Source: Flavobacterium fluviatile
GTDB lineage: Bacteria > Bacteroidota > Bacteroidia > Flavobacteriales > Flavobacteriaceae
DNA: 64,000 bases
NCBI RefSeq assembly: GCF_010645065.1
Contig: NZ_JAADZW010000009.1
Span: 105,624-169,623 of the forward strand
Direction of reading: 5' to 3'
Positions 25,599 to 35,442 of the stretch are shown here, piece after piece (position 1 is the stretch's first letter; each line of letters opens with the position of its first letter). The notes below the pieces were generated by a model, which did no database searches, had not been told where the DNA came from, and worked only from the letters and a program-made list of their open reading frames with translations. A program made the position numbers and the translations under genes.

Positions 25599-25613
25599 TC
25601 AATCTTTGTGCCA
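25599..25613 (-). promoter_or_regulatory. sigma-54-like promoter element upstream of dnaK
   Basis: On the minus strand TGGCAC-N5-TTGA lies 50 bp before the dnaK start. The sigma-54 consensus is TGGCAC-N5-TTGC, so there is one mismatch. Spacing would give a leader of about 38 nt. Confidence 0.4.
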
Positions 25614-25731
25614 ATATAAAAATCCAAAGTAATTTGTCAGTTTTACTGTCGAAGCTTCAAAAATCATCTGACAACATGACATTTTCAAAACCTGACAGAG
25701 TTGGCATATCAGTGCTTTTACGTGTCATTAT

Positions 25732-25810
25732 CAGGAGCTGTTCCTGCTATACATTGCAATCTTTTATGGCGAACCCCGCCATAAAAGGATTTTCATTTCT
25801 ATCAGGGCTA
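25732..25810. repeat. dispersed hairpin repeat, copy A
   Basis: Starts with AGGAGCTGTTCCTGCTAT, contains the stem CTTTTATGGC with its complement around GAACCCC, and ends with ATCAGGGCTA. Related copies lie at 39823, 53790, 60663 and 63850. A 72-residue ORF across it (25634-25852) is probably not a gene. The rest of the gap 25550-26082 is AT-rich with no gene seen. Confidence 0.75.
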
Positions 25811-26082
25811 GGCACTAATTTTCATCAGAATGTTTCTTTTAATCTATTTTAAGTTTACGCAAAAATTTGGTTCAGTCTTTAGTCAGGTACTTACTTTGCC
25901 CTGATTATGAAGAAACTGAATAGTAAAATGAGAAGTAGTCAATACTTTTTCAGATGTTAATAGTTTAATAATGCAATAAGTCAAAAAAATTATCTTCGTT
26001 AAATATCCCATTTAGAAAAAACACTTTACATCATTTCGGATATTTTTGTTAAAAATTTAAATTCAATATTAATTAAATAAAA

Positions 26083-26565
26083 ATGAAACTAAAAAAAACC
26101 TTTCTTATAATAAGTATAATAGCACTTTTTAATTTTAGCTATTCACAAAATTCTGAACAGAAAAAAATAGGTGTGATTTTTAATATAGATGGTCCATGCA
26201 AGATAACTAGACAGGCAATGGGAAATCCAATTGTTGATGCAAAAGTTTTAGAGAATAAGGATCTCTTTTATGGTGCATATAAGTTTTTAGCAACAGGAAC
26301 AGGAAACCCGACTGAAAGAATAATTAATGCATATTTAAAAAATTTAGACTCTTTAAATCTTAAAATCACTCAAATAAAAGAACCTGTTAATAGTGAAAGT
26401 TATCAAAATTATTACACCGAAAAACATGAATATTTAAGCGAAGATTTAAAAAATATAAAAACGAAATACAATTTGGACTATTTACTTATTGTAAATGGTT
26501 ATTTTGGATTACAATTTGAACAAACAGTAATTATTGCTGGAGATAAAATGACATATATTTTTTAA
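26083..26565 (+). CDS. secreted hypothetical protein with a probable 3' frameshift
   Basis: A 160-residue product with a signal peptide (residues 1-21, ending in SYSQ). The body is not recognised. The ORF stops just after a six-T run at 26558-26563. One more T would keep the frame open through NNAFINLNNNEVV and onward to a stop at 26762, adding about 65 residues of similar composition. So the gene probably extends to 26762 and is frameshifted here, or the run length is miscalled. No neighbours in an obvious operon. Confidence 0.55.
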   Translation: MKLKKTFLIISIIALFNFSYSQNSEQKKIGVIFNIDGPCKITRQAMGNPIVDAKVLENKDLFYGAYKFLATGTGNPTERIINAYLKNLDSLNLKITQIKEPVNSESYQNYYTEKHEYLSEDLKNIKTKYNLDYLLIVNGYFGLQFEQTVIIAGDKMTYIF

Positions 26566-26886
26566 ATAATGCTTTTATAAATTTAAATAACAATGAAGTA
26601 GTTTCAAGTTTTAATGTTGGAAATATCGCGAACATTAAAAAGAAAAATATACTTAGTCCACCAAATTTTCCAAATATTGAGAAAAGCATGAATACCATTT
26701 TAAATGATAAACTATTACCCGAAATCGAAAGAAAAATGAAACGAAAAATAATCATCCCATAGGAAACCTAAAAAAGGTTCTAATAAGTAATGTCAACAGA
26801 GAGGACAAGACTAAAACTTTCAATAAAACCGTTTCATTTTTATTAGTAATTTCGTATCCTAAAATTATTTACAAAATACAATAAAA

Positions 26887-27324
26887 ATGGCTTCATTTAT
26901 AAAAGAAATATCCTTTCGCTGGTCAGATCTTGACCCAAATTTTCATGTTCGTCACAGTGCTTATTACGACTTTGGCGCGCAGCATCGTATCGAAATCCTT
27001 GAAGAACTTGGTTTGACTTTGAGAGTAATGCAGGAACAAAACTTTGGTCCTGTTTTATTTAGGGAAGAATGTGTTTTCAGAAAAGAGTTAAAACTTTCTG
27101 ATAAGATTTTCATCCATACCAAAACATCCAAAATGAAAGCCGATGCTTCACGCTGGTCAATCATTCACGAATTTAGAAGAGAAGACGATACGCTTTGTGC
27201 TACAATAACTGTTGACGGTGCCTGGATGGATACCAAACTGCGTAAACTGGCTTCCCCAACTCCGGAAATTGCTGTTCAGGCGTTGAGTATTTTCCCAAAA
27301 AGCGATGATTTTGTCGGTTTGTAA
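26887..27324 (+). CDS. 4HBT-type acyl-CoA thioesterase
   Basis: A 145-residue hotdog-fold protein of the YbgC/4-hydroxybenzoyl-CoA thioesterase type: RWSDLDPNFHVRHSAYYDFGAQHRIEIL near residues 11-38 carries the conserved Asp and the dimer helix. Substrate is likely a short acyl-CoA but cannot be told from sequence. Single gene with a hairpin terminator 20 bp downstream. Confidence 0.85.
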   Translation: MASFIKEISFRWSDLDPNFHVRHSAYYDFGAQHRIEILEELGLTLRVMQEQNFGPVLFREECVFRKELKLSDKIFIHTKTSKMKADASRWSIIHEFRREDDTLCATITVDGAWMDTKLRKLASPTPEIAVQALSIFPKSDDFVGL

Positions 27325-27345
27325 ATAAACCGCATTACTTAAAAT

Positions 27346-27383
27346 AAAAAAAACCGCTACAAATAAATGTAACGGTTTTTTTT
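27346..27383. terminator. terminator between the thioesterase and the pectate lyase
   Basis: AAAAACCG-TAC pairs with GTA-CGGTTTTT around an 8-nt loop, followed by T. Suits both convergent genes. Confidence 0.75.
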
Positions 27384-27402
27384 GTCTGTAAACTGTTTTT
27401 AA

Positions 27403-30400
27403 TTATTCTGTCATTATTTTGAAACTGTTGTTTAAATTTTCTCCAGAGACATTTAAGATATAAAGTTCTGACACATTTTTATTCGCTATATTAAGAGTAA
27501 AAATGCCATTCCCATCAGATGAAATCTTTTCTTTAACGACAATTTTGCCGGTTACATCGCTTAAAGTCGCAGTCACAAAAGATAAATTACTATCAGGAAT
27601 ATTGATAAAAATTTTCTCTTTTGCAGGATTAGGATACACGACAACATTGTTTTTGTTTTGATTGAATTTTTCGTTATTCAATTTTGCTTCATTAAATAAT
27701 ACCTGAACTTCAGACGCAGTCAATGCATAATTGAAAATTTTAAGTTCGTCAAACAATCCTTTGTACGGTGCCGGGGTAGTATTAGCATTTAACTCCAACG
27801 CCCCGATATTACCTATTACTAAATCAGTTGGCTCACCAATCCCCACCGAAGTTCCTGTTCCGTCAGCTCCCTCTTTAGTAAGAGCACCATTGGTATATAT
27901 CCTCAGTTTTGAAGTGGCAAGGTCTCTCATGATAATCACATTGACCCAATTTCCATTAAAATAGTTAGGTGCTGAATTCGTTCCTGAATTGATTTCTGTT
28001 TTATTCTTATCATCATCTATAGCAAATCGTAGCTGGTTGCTTTTAACTTCTAAATTAAACCTTTTGCCTGTTGCCCCTGTCGTTGTATTTTTTGTCATTG
28101 AGCCTTTGCATAATATATAAGAACTTGATGTTGAACCAGCAGGGATTAAACTGGCATCTGCTTTCATCCAGAATGAAACAGTAAAAGAATTTTTATCAAA
28201 GAGTATGTGATCATCATTTGGAATACTGACCATTAGTTTATTGGGCAATAATGTAGCAAAATCTATGGCTTTGTTCTCTTTTCCTGTTACCCTAACCGAA
28301 GTATTATCAAAAGCTGCATCCAATTGTCCGTTATTTGCATAAGTTGAAAGATCCGCAATTTGCTCACCTTCCCCAGCTGCTTCCTTAAATGGCCAGTGTC
28401 CCACAAGTTCAGGTGTTAAGGCACGAAAATTCCACACATCTCCGATTGTTGTTCCTTTTGCATTAGAAGCGTCAATTCTCCAATAGTATGTTACAGCCGG
28501 ACTCAATCCTGTAAGCTGATATGTTGGAGCAGCAACATAAGCTACATCGGCTTGTTTAGCCAGGTTTAAAGGATCTGTACCAAAGTAAACTGCATAGCTT
28601 GTTGTGTTCGTACTACCCGTCCATTTCAACGTTAAATTACCTCCTGAAAGCTGGATATTTGTTAGTCCTGTTCCCGGATTTGGTGCAGATGCTTTCGTAG
28701 GAACCGACGGAATTGGAGGCGTAGTAATGGTTGCTGTTTCATATACAGACGACTCTGTACTATTTTTTGCTTTAACGCGATAATAATATTGTGTATTAGG
28801 AAGCAAATCTGTATTATTATAACTTGTAGTGTTTGCCCCAAGGGTCGCAATTACATTAAAATCAGTACCATTCTCTGAACGCTCTACGATATAATTGTCT
28901 TCATTTGTCGCACCGTCAATCCAGTTGATTGTTAAAGAACTTGCTGGCGGAACTTCAGTAGAAACCACATTCGTAAAATTGACATTAGATGGCGGAATAA
29001 TAAAATCTGCAGGCGCAGTACTGGTCAATCCGTTAATATACACCTCGATATTCAGATATGGAGCGTTTGTAGTGCTCACTGCCAAAGCATCTGCCGTATT
29101 TTTATCCAATCCGTTAGCATCTTCCCATACATCCGGCATACCATCATTATCTGTATCTAAAGGAGCCGGAGCACCATATACATGACCTGCCCCACCATTG
29201 ATGAAACCAAATTTGCTGGTCAAATCAGTTTGTACATACACATACGTAGCAGTTGTTCCTTTAGACATCAAATCTGAAATCATTAAATTATCGACCTGAT
29301 CACGTCTTGGATAGGAAGCTCCAACACCAGATACAATTTTATTGTAAGCATCCTCAGCTGACAATGTTGTATTTTTCATTGGATAATCATAAGGCGTTGA
29401 CAAAATGGTTGCTGCATCTCCTGTAGGATATCCTGTTAAATCTGCAGGAACCAGGTTCCCGTCTAAAATACCGTTTTTATTATTATCAAAATAGTTCCCT
29501 GAACCATATAAATTAAAGTTCGCATTTCCTCTGTTGAAGGGAGTTGCAGTTGAAGCTTCGGTATTTGGTCCACCGATAAAATAATTATTGATAATATTTA
29601 CATCAGAACTTCCTGCAGAATCACCTCCCATTATGTAAGCTTCTCCCGATTCGCTGTGACCGTATGTATTTCCGTAATTCCCCCAATTATAAACAACATT
29701 GTTTACGAACTCATTAATTCCTTTTATTTTATTGTTTCGGGTTTTATTACAGATATATAAATTTCCAATCAAACTTACTTTTCCTCCTGCCGGGGGCTGA
29801 ATTAAACCTCCTGCAGAGTGATTGTGGCGATGCAACGCCTGACCGATAATACAATTCTGAATCGTGATATTATCAGGACTCACTCCTTTCCCATCCGAAT
29901 TGATTGAAAAAACTTCATCTGTACCCCAGGTAAAAGTCATGTGATCGAAAATCATATTGGCACCATTTGCAAGTCCAGATGCGTCCTGATTTTGAGAAGT
30001 TCCGCCGTAACGAATTCGAAGATATCTCGCAATGGTATTATTAGAACCAGTAAAGGTAACTCTTGGTCCTAAAAATACAATTCCTTCTCCCGGAGCAGTC
30101 TGTCCGGCAATGGTAGTATTAGCCGCTACAACAATTTGAGATTGTAAATTAACAATTCCCCCTACTTTAAAAATTACAAATCTTCCTTCCTGACTAACGG
30201 CATCGCGAAAAGACCCCGGTCCGCTGTCATTTAAATTGGTTACTAAATAAATCTGAGGATTGGCAGCACCTCTCGCTCCTGTTGTAAATCTTCCAAAGCC
30301 TGTAGCTTCCGGAAAAGCCAGTGTCTGGGCATCCAAATGACTGGCTGTGGTCATTAATCCGCAAATCATAAAAACTTTAAGCGCATGCTTAAACGTTATG

Positions 30401-30414
30401 GTAATTTTTTTCAT
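27403..30414 (-). CDS. secreted pectate lyase-like protein with FN3, LamG and T9SS sorting domains
   Basis: A 1003-residue exported protein. After a signal peptide (cleavage near residue 29) comes a right-handed beta-helix pectate lyase domain (about 30-440, with NTTIAGQTAPGEG and MIFDHMTFTWGTDE). Two fibronectin type III-like domains (about 475-665), a concanavalin/LamG-like domain (about 670-900) and a C-terminal type A T9SS sorting domain (VVYPNPAKEKIFI...) follow. It should be secreted by the type IX system and act on pectin-type polysaccharide. No other polysaccharide-utilisation genes lie next to it. Confidence 0.88.
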   Translation of the reverse strand: MKKITITFKHALKVFMICGLMTTASHLDAQTLAFPEATGFGRFTTGARGAANPQIYLVTNLNDSGPGSFRDAVSQEGRFVIFKVGGIVNLQSQIVVAANTTIAGQTAPGEGIVFLGPRVTFTGSNNTIARYLRIRYGGTSQNQDASGLANGANMIFDHMTFTWGTDEVFSINSDGKGVSPDNITIQNCIIGQALHRHNHSAGGLIQPPAGGKVSLIGNLYICNKTRNNKIKGINEFVNNVVYNWGNYGNTYGHSESGEAYIMGGDSAGSSDVNIINNYFIGGPNTEASTATPFNRGNANFNLYGSGNYFDNNKNGILDGNLVPADLTGYPTGDAATILSTPYDYPMKNTTLSAEDAYNKIVSGVGASYPRRDQVDNLMISDLMSKGTTATYVYVQTDLTSKFGFINGGAGHVYGAPAPLDTDNDGMPDVWEDANGLDKNTADALAVSTTNAPYLNIEVYINGLTSTAPADFIIPPSNVNFTNVVSTEVPPASSLTINWIDGATNEDNYIVERSENGTDFNVIATLGANTTSYNNTDLLPNTQYYYRVKAKNSTESSVYETATITTPPIPSVPTKASAPNPGTGLTNIQLSGGNLTLKWTGSTNTTSYAVYFGTDPLNLAKQADVAYVAAPTYQLTGLSPAVTYYWRIDASNAKGTTIGDVWNFRALTPELVGHWPFKEAAGEGEQIADLSTYANNGQLDAAFDNTSVRVTGKENKAIDFATLLPNKLMVSIPNDDHILFDKNSFTVSFWMKADASLIPAGSTSSSYILCKGSMTKNTTTGATGKRFNLEVKSNQLRFAIDDDKNKTEINSGTNSAPNYFNGNWVNVIIMRDLATSKLRIYTNGALTKEGADGTGTSVGIGEPTDLVIGNIGALELNANTTPAPYKGLFDELKIFNYALTASEVQVLFNEAKLNNEKFNQNKNNVVVYPNPAKEKIFINIPDSNLSFVTATLSDVTGKIVVKEKISSDGNGIFTLNIANKNVSELYILNVSGENLNNSFKIMTE

Positions 30415-30644
30415 AATTGGTTAAAATTGGTTAAATAGTTATAACTAATTTAATTATAAGCCACTGAGAGTCTGTCCTGTTCCATCCTGTATCTTCCGTA
30501 ACTACTTACAACTTATCCCATTTTCTTTTAAAAAGAAAAATCTTTCTTACAGAATTAATTTTCTGATAACTTTAGGATTTTATGTTTTGCTTTTTATAAT
30601 GGTAAGCTTTAATTTTATAAGACAGCCAATTAAAACATACAGAG

Positions 30645-31637
30645 ATGAAAAAAATAAAAATTCTACTACTCATAATTCCTTTTCTTTGCTTTTCACAAAA
30701 GGAAAAAATAAAACAACTGGATATTAATTTAACTAATTATGAATATCCCTTTCCGGTCAGGTTTTTTGATCTGAACAATCAGCGTCAGCTTTTTAAAATG
30801 GCTTATATGGATGTAACTCCTGCGAATTACAATAATAAAAACATCGTTTTATTTCACGGAAAAAATTTCAACGGAGCGTATTGGGAAACTACCATAAAAG
30901 CCCTTTCAAAAGAAGGCTTCAGGGTTATTGTACCGGATCAGATTGGTTTTGGAAAATCATCAAAACCGGATAATTTCCAATATACTTTTCAGCAGTTTGC
31001 TGAGAATACCAAAAAACTTTTAGCGCATTTGGGAATTGAAAAAACAGCTGTTTTAGGACATTCCATGGGTGGAATGCTGGCAACAAGATTTGCGTTGATG
31101 TATCCAGAAACTGCTGAGAAATTAATACTTGAAAACCCAATTGGTTTAGAAGACTGGAAGACAGTCGTACCATATAAAACCATAGACTGGTGGTACGAAA
31201 GCGAATTAAAACAGAATTATGAAGCCATCAAAAAATACCAAATGACCAATTATTATGATGGAAAATGGAACGCCGATTTCCAAAAATGGGCTGAACTTGG
31301 TGCCGGCTGGACAACTGCACCTGACTACGATATTGTAGCATGGAATTCGGCTTTGATGTACGACATGATTTTTACCCAACCTGTTTTATATGAATTTAAA
31401 AATATCAAAAGTCCTACACTTTTAATCATCGGAACAAGGGATAAGACGGCTTTAGGAAAACAATGGGCATCTGAAGAAGTCAAAAAAACACTGGGCAATT
31501 ATGCCGAACTGGGCAAAAAAACTCAAAAAGCCATCCCGAATGTCAAACTAGTAGAAATTCAAAATATCGGACATTTGCCACACATTGAATCTTTTGATCA
31601 GTTTATAAAACCATTAATTGTATTTTTGAAGCAATAA
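30645..31637 (+). CDS. secreted alpha/beta hydrolase
   Basis: A 330-residue hydrolase with an N-terminal signal peptide (ending CFSQ at residue 18). The oxyanion HG is HGKNFNG, the nucleophile elbow is GHS140MGG, an Asp lies in IIGTRDKT and the catalytic His in NIGHLPH. The cap region is of typical size. Substrate unknown. The DUF1398 gene follows by 24 bp in the same direction and might be co-transcribed. Confidence 0.9.
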   Translation: MKKIKILLLIIPFLCFSQKEKIKQLDINLTNYEYPFPVRFFDLNNQRQLFKMAYMDVTPANYNNKNIVLFHGKNFNGAYWETTIKALSKEGFRVIVPDQIGFGKSSKPDNFQYTFQQFAENTKKLLAHLGIEKTAVLGHSMGGMLATRFALMYPETAEKLILENPIGLEDWKTVVPYKTIDWWYESELKQNYEAIKKYQMTNYYDGKWNADFQKWAELGAGWTTAPDYDIVAWNSALMYDMIFTQPVLYEFKNIKSPTLLIIGTRDKTALGKQWASEEVKKTLGNYAELGKKTQKAIPNVKLVEIQNIGHLPHIESFDQFIKPLIVFLKQ

Positions 31638-31661
31638 AAGTAGAACCTTAAATCAAATTTT

Positions 31662-32051
31662 ATGTTTACAATCGAACAAATAAAAGAGGCGCACGCCAAA
31701 GTAAAAAGCGGTGCCGATTTTCCAAATTATATACAGGATTTAATTATTTTGGGCGTAAAAGGGTATGATACCTTTGTAAATGACGGCCACGTTGAATATT
31801 ATGGTGTAAATAACTATTCTGTTATTTCAGACGAAAAATATCCTGAAATAAAAGTTGAAGATACAGCTAATAAAGAGCGTTTTATAGAATTCCTTGTAGC
31901 ACACCAGGATGGGCAGACGGATTATATCACGTTCTGCAATCACTCCGGCCAATGTGGAATCGCAAAATGGCGTGTTGATATCATGGAAATGACCTGTACC
32001 TATTTTGACAAATCAGGTAATGAAATATTGATCGAAAAAATTCCGGGTTAA
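31662..32051 (+). CDS. DUF1398 family protein
   Basis: A 129-residue soluble protein. The pattern FTIEQIKEAHAKVKSGADFP near the start and ITFCNHSGQCGIAKWRVD in the second half match DUF1398 (YbcV-like) as I recall it. No function known. It sits between the alpha/beta hydrolase and the ModF-like ABC gene. Confidence 0.8.
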   Translation: MFTIEQIKEAHAKVKSGADFPNYIQDLIILGVKGYDTFVNDGHVEYYGVNNYSVISDEKYPEIKVEDTANKERFIEFLVAHQDGQTDYITFCNHSGQCGIAKWRVDIMEMTCTYFDKSGNEILIEKIPG

Positions 32052-32116
32052 GAGAATAATTAAATAACAATCTGCCAATAGCAGCCTCACAACAATATCC
32101 TTTCAAGAAATACATA

Positions 32117-33349
32117 ATGCATCAAAAACAACATTGGGACATTCTTTTAACCAATCAGGTCAATAAAAAAAAGTTCATAGACACACTGCTCTCCGGCGAA
32201 GCAAAAGAAGAATTAGCCGTTTTTAATAACCAAAAAGGAATTTTATTTTCCGATATTTCAATCGAAAAATTCATCGAAAGAGAATATCAATACGAATCTG
32301 TTGAAGCTTCTCCGGAATCCCACAGGCAATTGCGGACATTTTCATCAGGCGAACGCAAAAAAGAGTTCTTAAAATACTGTATCAGCCAAAATCCGGATTT
32401 TATCATTTTCGATAATCCTTTCGATCATTTAGATCAGGCTTCCCGTCTGGCTTTGGCTCTTTCTTTAGAAAAACTGACTGATACAATTTCTATTATTCAG
32501 CTCGTAAATCGTACGGTTGATCTAATGGATTTTGTACTGAATAAGGTTCAGATCAAAGACAACTCCTTTACTTTATATCCTATTTCAAAGTCTGCAACCC
32601 ATTTTAAAACCTTAAATACATCCGCCATTCCAAAGGCTCATGAACAGGGTACTTTTCACGAAAGTGAATTAATAAAAATGGAGAATGTTTCGGTAAGTTA
32701 TCAGGATCGAAAAATTCTGAATAACATTTCATGGACTATAAAGCAAGGCGAATTCTGGCAGCTGATTGGCCCTAACGGTTCCGGAAAAAGTACTATTCTA
32801 TCCTTAATTACTGGAGATAACCCAAAAGGATATGGTCAGGATTTATTTTTATTCGGAAGAAAAAAAGGAAGCGGTGAAAGCGTTTGGGAAATCAAAAAGC
32901 AAATCGGAATTTACACCACTTCTATGATGGATTTATTTCAGAAAAGCCATACGCTGGAAGAAATGATCCTGTCCGGGTTCTTTGATTCTATAGGATTATA
33001 TATTGAACCAACTACTTTGCAAAAACAAATTGTAGCACAATGGCTGGAAGCAATTGAAATGAGTCACCTGAAAAAGAAACGTTTTATAGACTTGTCAATC
33101 GGACAGCAAAGAGTAGCGCTGATAGTTCGTGCCGTTTTAAAACATCCGCCTTTATTGATTCTGGATGAACCTGTAGAAGGTCTGGACGATGAAAATGTAG
33201 ATTTGGTGATCCAGTTAATCAATACCATCAGACAGGAAACCAACGTAGCTATTTTGTATGTCTCGCACAGAATTGAAGAAGGTCTTGCCCCTACTTCTGT
33301 TTTGGAACTTATTCCTTCAGAAACAGGGTCGATTGGAAGAATTAAATGA
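32117..33349 (+). CDS. ModF/PhrA-like tandem ABC ATPase with a degenerate first half
   Basis: A 410-residue double ABC protein. The second half is complete: Walker A GPNGSGKST (about residue 218), LSIGQQR signature, Walker B LLILDEP and switch His in VSHR. The segment GYGQDLFLFGRKKGSGESVWEIKKQIG is typical of ModF/PhrA. The first half keeps a signature (FSSGERKK) and Walker B (DFIIFDNP) but has no Walker A loop. No permease genes are adjacent, so transport is not supported here. Confidence 0.85.
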   Translation: MHQKQHWDILLTNQVNKKKFIDTLLSGEAKEELAVFNNQKGILFSDISIEKFIEREYQYESVEASPESHRQLRTFSSGERKKEFLKYCISQNPDFIIFDNPFDHLDQASRLALALSLEKLTDTISIIQLVNRTVDLMDFVLNKVQIKDNSFTLYPISKSATHFKTLNTSAIPKAHEQGTFHESELIKMENVSVSYQDRKILNNISWTIKQGEFWQLIGPNGSGKSTILSLITGDNPKGYGQDLFLFGRKKGSGESVWEIKKQIGIYTTSMMDLFQKSHTLEEMILSGFFDSIGLYIEPTTLQKQIVAQWLEAIEMSHLKKKRFIDLSIGQQRVALIVRAVLKHPPLLILDEPVEGLDDENVDLVIQLINTIRQETNVAILYVSHRIEEGLAPTSVLELIPSETGSIGRIK

Positions 33350-33363
33350 ACCCGTGGGATGTA

Positions 33364-33522
33364 ATTAGTTTTTGATGATAATTTTTCGTCAGTTCGAGTG
33401 ATCCCGATTTTTCATCGGGATTGTATCGAGAACAGAAAAATTATCATTAAAAACGGTTCTCGATAGATTTTTTATTCTCTTTCTCTGCACAAAAAACACT
33501 CGAACTGACGTTTTTAATAATT
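33364..33522. repeat. MITE-like inverted repeat element, copy 1
   Basis: Ends in the 14-bp inverted repeats CGTCAGTTCGAGTG and CACTCGAACTGACG, with an inner GAGAAC/GTTCTC pair. Nearly the same element occurs at 58310-58456 and a related one at 55824-55965. Confidence 0.75.
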
Positions 33523-33542
33523 ACACCCAACGGCTTAAATGA

Positions 33543-34184
33543 TTAATTTTTATCTTCTAATAAAGGAACGAATCTAAACTCTCCAAACTCATGCTTTTCA
33601 AATTGTGTTTCGTTTTTACGAATTAGTAAAGTCATAATCTGTACATCTTCTCCAAGCGGAATGACCAGTCTTCCTCCTATTTTTAACTGTGCCATTAACG
33701 GCTTCGGAATAAAAGGAGCCCCGGCAGTAACAATAATACTGTCAAACGGAGCATGATTCGGAAGTCCTTTATATCCATCGCCAAACGAAAGATGTTTAGG
33801 TCTGATATTTAATTTTGGAAATAAATTAGAAGTTGTTTTAAACAGCTCTTTCTGCCTTTCGACACTAAATACCTTTGCTCCCAGCATAAACAAAACAGCA
33901 GTCTGATAACCTGAACCTGTACCAATTTCGAGAATTTTGTGATCTTTTTTTACTTCCAGCAACTGCGATTGAAAAGCCACAGTGTAAGGCTGCGAAATAG
34001 TCTGCCCTGCTCCTATAGGAAATGCCTTATCCTGATATGCGTAATCTTCAAAACTCGAATTTAAAAAAAGGTGTCTCGGGATTTTTTTTATCGCATCCAA
34101 AACCGCTTTATCAGTAATCCCTTTTTGTTCTAAAGTGCTTACTAATTGATTGCGAAGTCCTTGATGTTTGGCAGTGTCTTTCAA
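33543..34184 (-). CDS. pcm: protein-L-isoaspartate O-methyltransferase
   Basis: A 213-residue PIMT. The SAM-binding motif LEIGTGSGYQTAVL (about residue 96), the PCMT motif with PIGAGQTISQPYTVA and the late motif GGRLVIPLG are present. It repairs isoaspartyl residues in damaged proteins. The length fits the family. Confidence 0.93.
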   Translation of the reverse strand: MKDTAKHQGLRNQLVSTLEQKGITDKAVLDAIKKIPRHLFLNSSFEDYAYQDKAFPIGAGQTISQPYTVAFQSQLLEVKKDHKILEIGTGSGYQTAVLFMLGAKVFSVERQKELFKTTSNLFPKLNIRPKHLSFGDGYKGLPNHAPFDSIIVTAGAPFIPKPLMAQLKIGGRLVIPLGEDVQIMTLLIRKNETQFEKHEFGEFRFVPLLEDKN

Positions 34185-34388
34185 AATGGGTAGGTTTTAT
34201 TTTCGCAAAAATAAGAAACAAAACAGGAAATCAAATATTGATTTTTAATTATTAAATTAATAAAGCTGAAGATCAAAAGTCAAAAGTCGAAAGCCCTTGC
34301 TCATAATTCAGAATTTACAATTCACAATTAGCTAAATTCTTTTTCACTTTCGACAAATAAATTCTATTTTTGTTTAAAATACATTCAA

Positions 34389-35354
34389 ATGTTAAAAGTA
34401 GGAGTTTTAGGTGCAGGTCACTTAGGTAAAATACATTTACGCTTATTACAACAATCTGACAAATACGAATTAGTTGGATTTTACGACGAGAATCAGGAAA
34501 ATGCCGAAAGGATTTCAAAAGAATTCGGCTATAAAAACTTCAACACAATTGCAAAATTAATCCACGCCGTGGATGTAATCGATATTGTAACCCCAACCCT
34601 TTCGCACTACAAATGTGCTAAAGTAGCCATCAAATCAGGAAAACATATTTTTATAGAAAAACCAATCGCCAACACTGTTGAAGAAGCTGAAGAAATTATT
34701 GCTTTGGCAAATGAATACAATGTAAAAGGTCAGGTGGGTCACGTAGAACGTTTTAATCCTGCGTTTATCGCTACTAAAAACATGATCGAAAATCCGATGT
34801 TTATAGAAACGCATCGTTTGGCAGAATTTAATCCACGCGGAACTGATGTTCCTGTAGTTTTGGATTTGATGATTCATGATATTGATGCGATTTTGAGTGT
34901 GGTTAAATCAAATGTAAAAAACATCAATGCCAGCGGTGTTTCGGTAATCAGCGAAACTCCTGATATTGCCAATGCCCGAATTGAATTCGAAAATGGCTGT
35001 GTTGCCAATTTAACTGCAAGCCGAATTTCGATGAAAAACATGCGTAAAACACGTTTTTTTCAAAAAGACGCCTACATTTCAGTTGATTTTTTAGAGAAAA
35101 AATGTGAAGTTGTCCGCATGAAAGATGCTCCGGAAGTTCCGGGAGATTTTGATATGATTCTTCAAAATGCCGAAGGTGTAAAAAAACAAATTTATTTCAC
35201 TAATCCGGATGTCGAGCAAAACAACGCTATTTTAGACGAATTAAATTCATTTGCAGATGCCATCAATAATAACACAACTCCTGTTGTAACATTGGAACAG
35301 GCAACTGATGCTTTACGTGTTGCATACCAAATAATTGATTGTTTTAAAAAATAA
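34389..35354 (+). CDS. Gfo/Idh/MocA family oxidoreductase
   Basis: A 321-residue oxidoreductase with an N-terminal Rossmann motif GVLGAGHLGKIHL, the EKP motif (HIFIEKPIAN) near residue 95 that carries a conserved Lys, and a C-terminal dehydratase-like domain. Substrate unknown. A strong hairpin separates it from the next gene. Confidence 0.88.
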   Translation: MLKVGVLGAGHLGKIHLRLLQQSDKYELVGFYDENQENAERISKEFGYKNFNTIAKLIHAVDVIDIVTPTLSHYKCAKVAIKSGKHIFIEKPIANTVEEAEEIIALANEYNVKGQVGHVERFNPAFIATKNMIENPMFIETHRLAEFNPRGTDVPVVLDLMIHDIDAILSVVKSNVKNINASGVSVISETPDIANARIEFENGCVANLTASRISMKNMRKTRFFQKDAYISVDFLEKKCEVVRMKDAPEVPGDFDMILQNAEGVKKQIYFTNPDVEQNNAILDELNSFADAINNNTTPVVTLEQATDALRVAYQIIDCFKK

Positions 35355-35371
35355 GACAAAATATAAATTGT

Positions 35372-35420
35372 AAATTTAAGGTTTAAAGCTTGCTGAAAAG
35401 TAACTTTAAACCTTAAATTT
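35372..35420 (+). terminator. 17-bp stem hairpin after the MocA-family gene
   Basis: AAATTTAAGGTTTAAAG pairs perfectly with 35404-35420 around a 15-nt loop. Confidence 0.7.
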
Positions 35421-35442
35421 TAAAATACAAATACAAAATTAA

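Noticed and set aside
25634..25852. 72-residue plus-strand ORF downstream of the dnaK promoter region
   Set aside because: It runs through dispersed repeat copy A and has no recognisable protein features.
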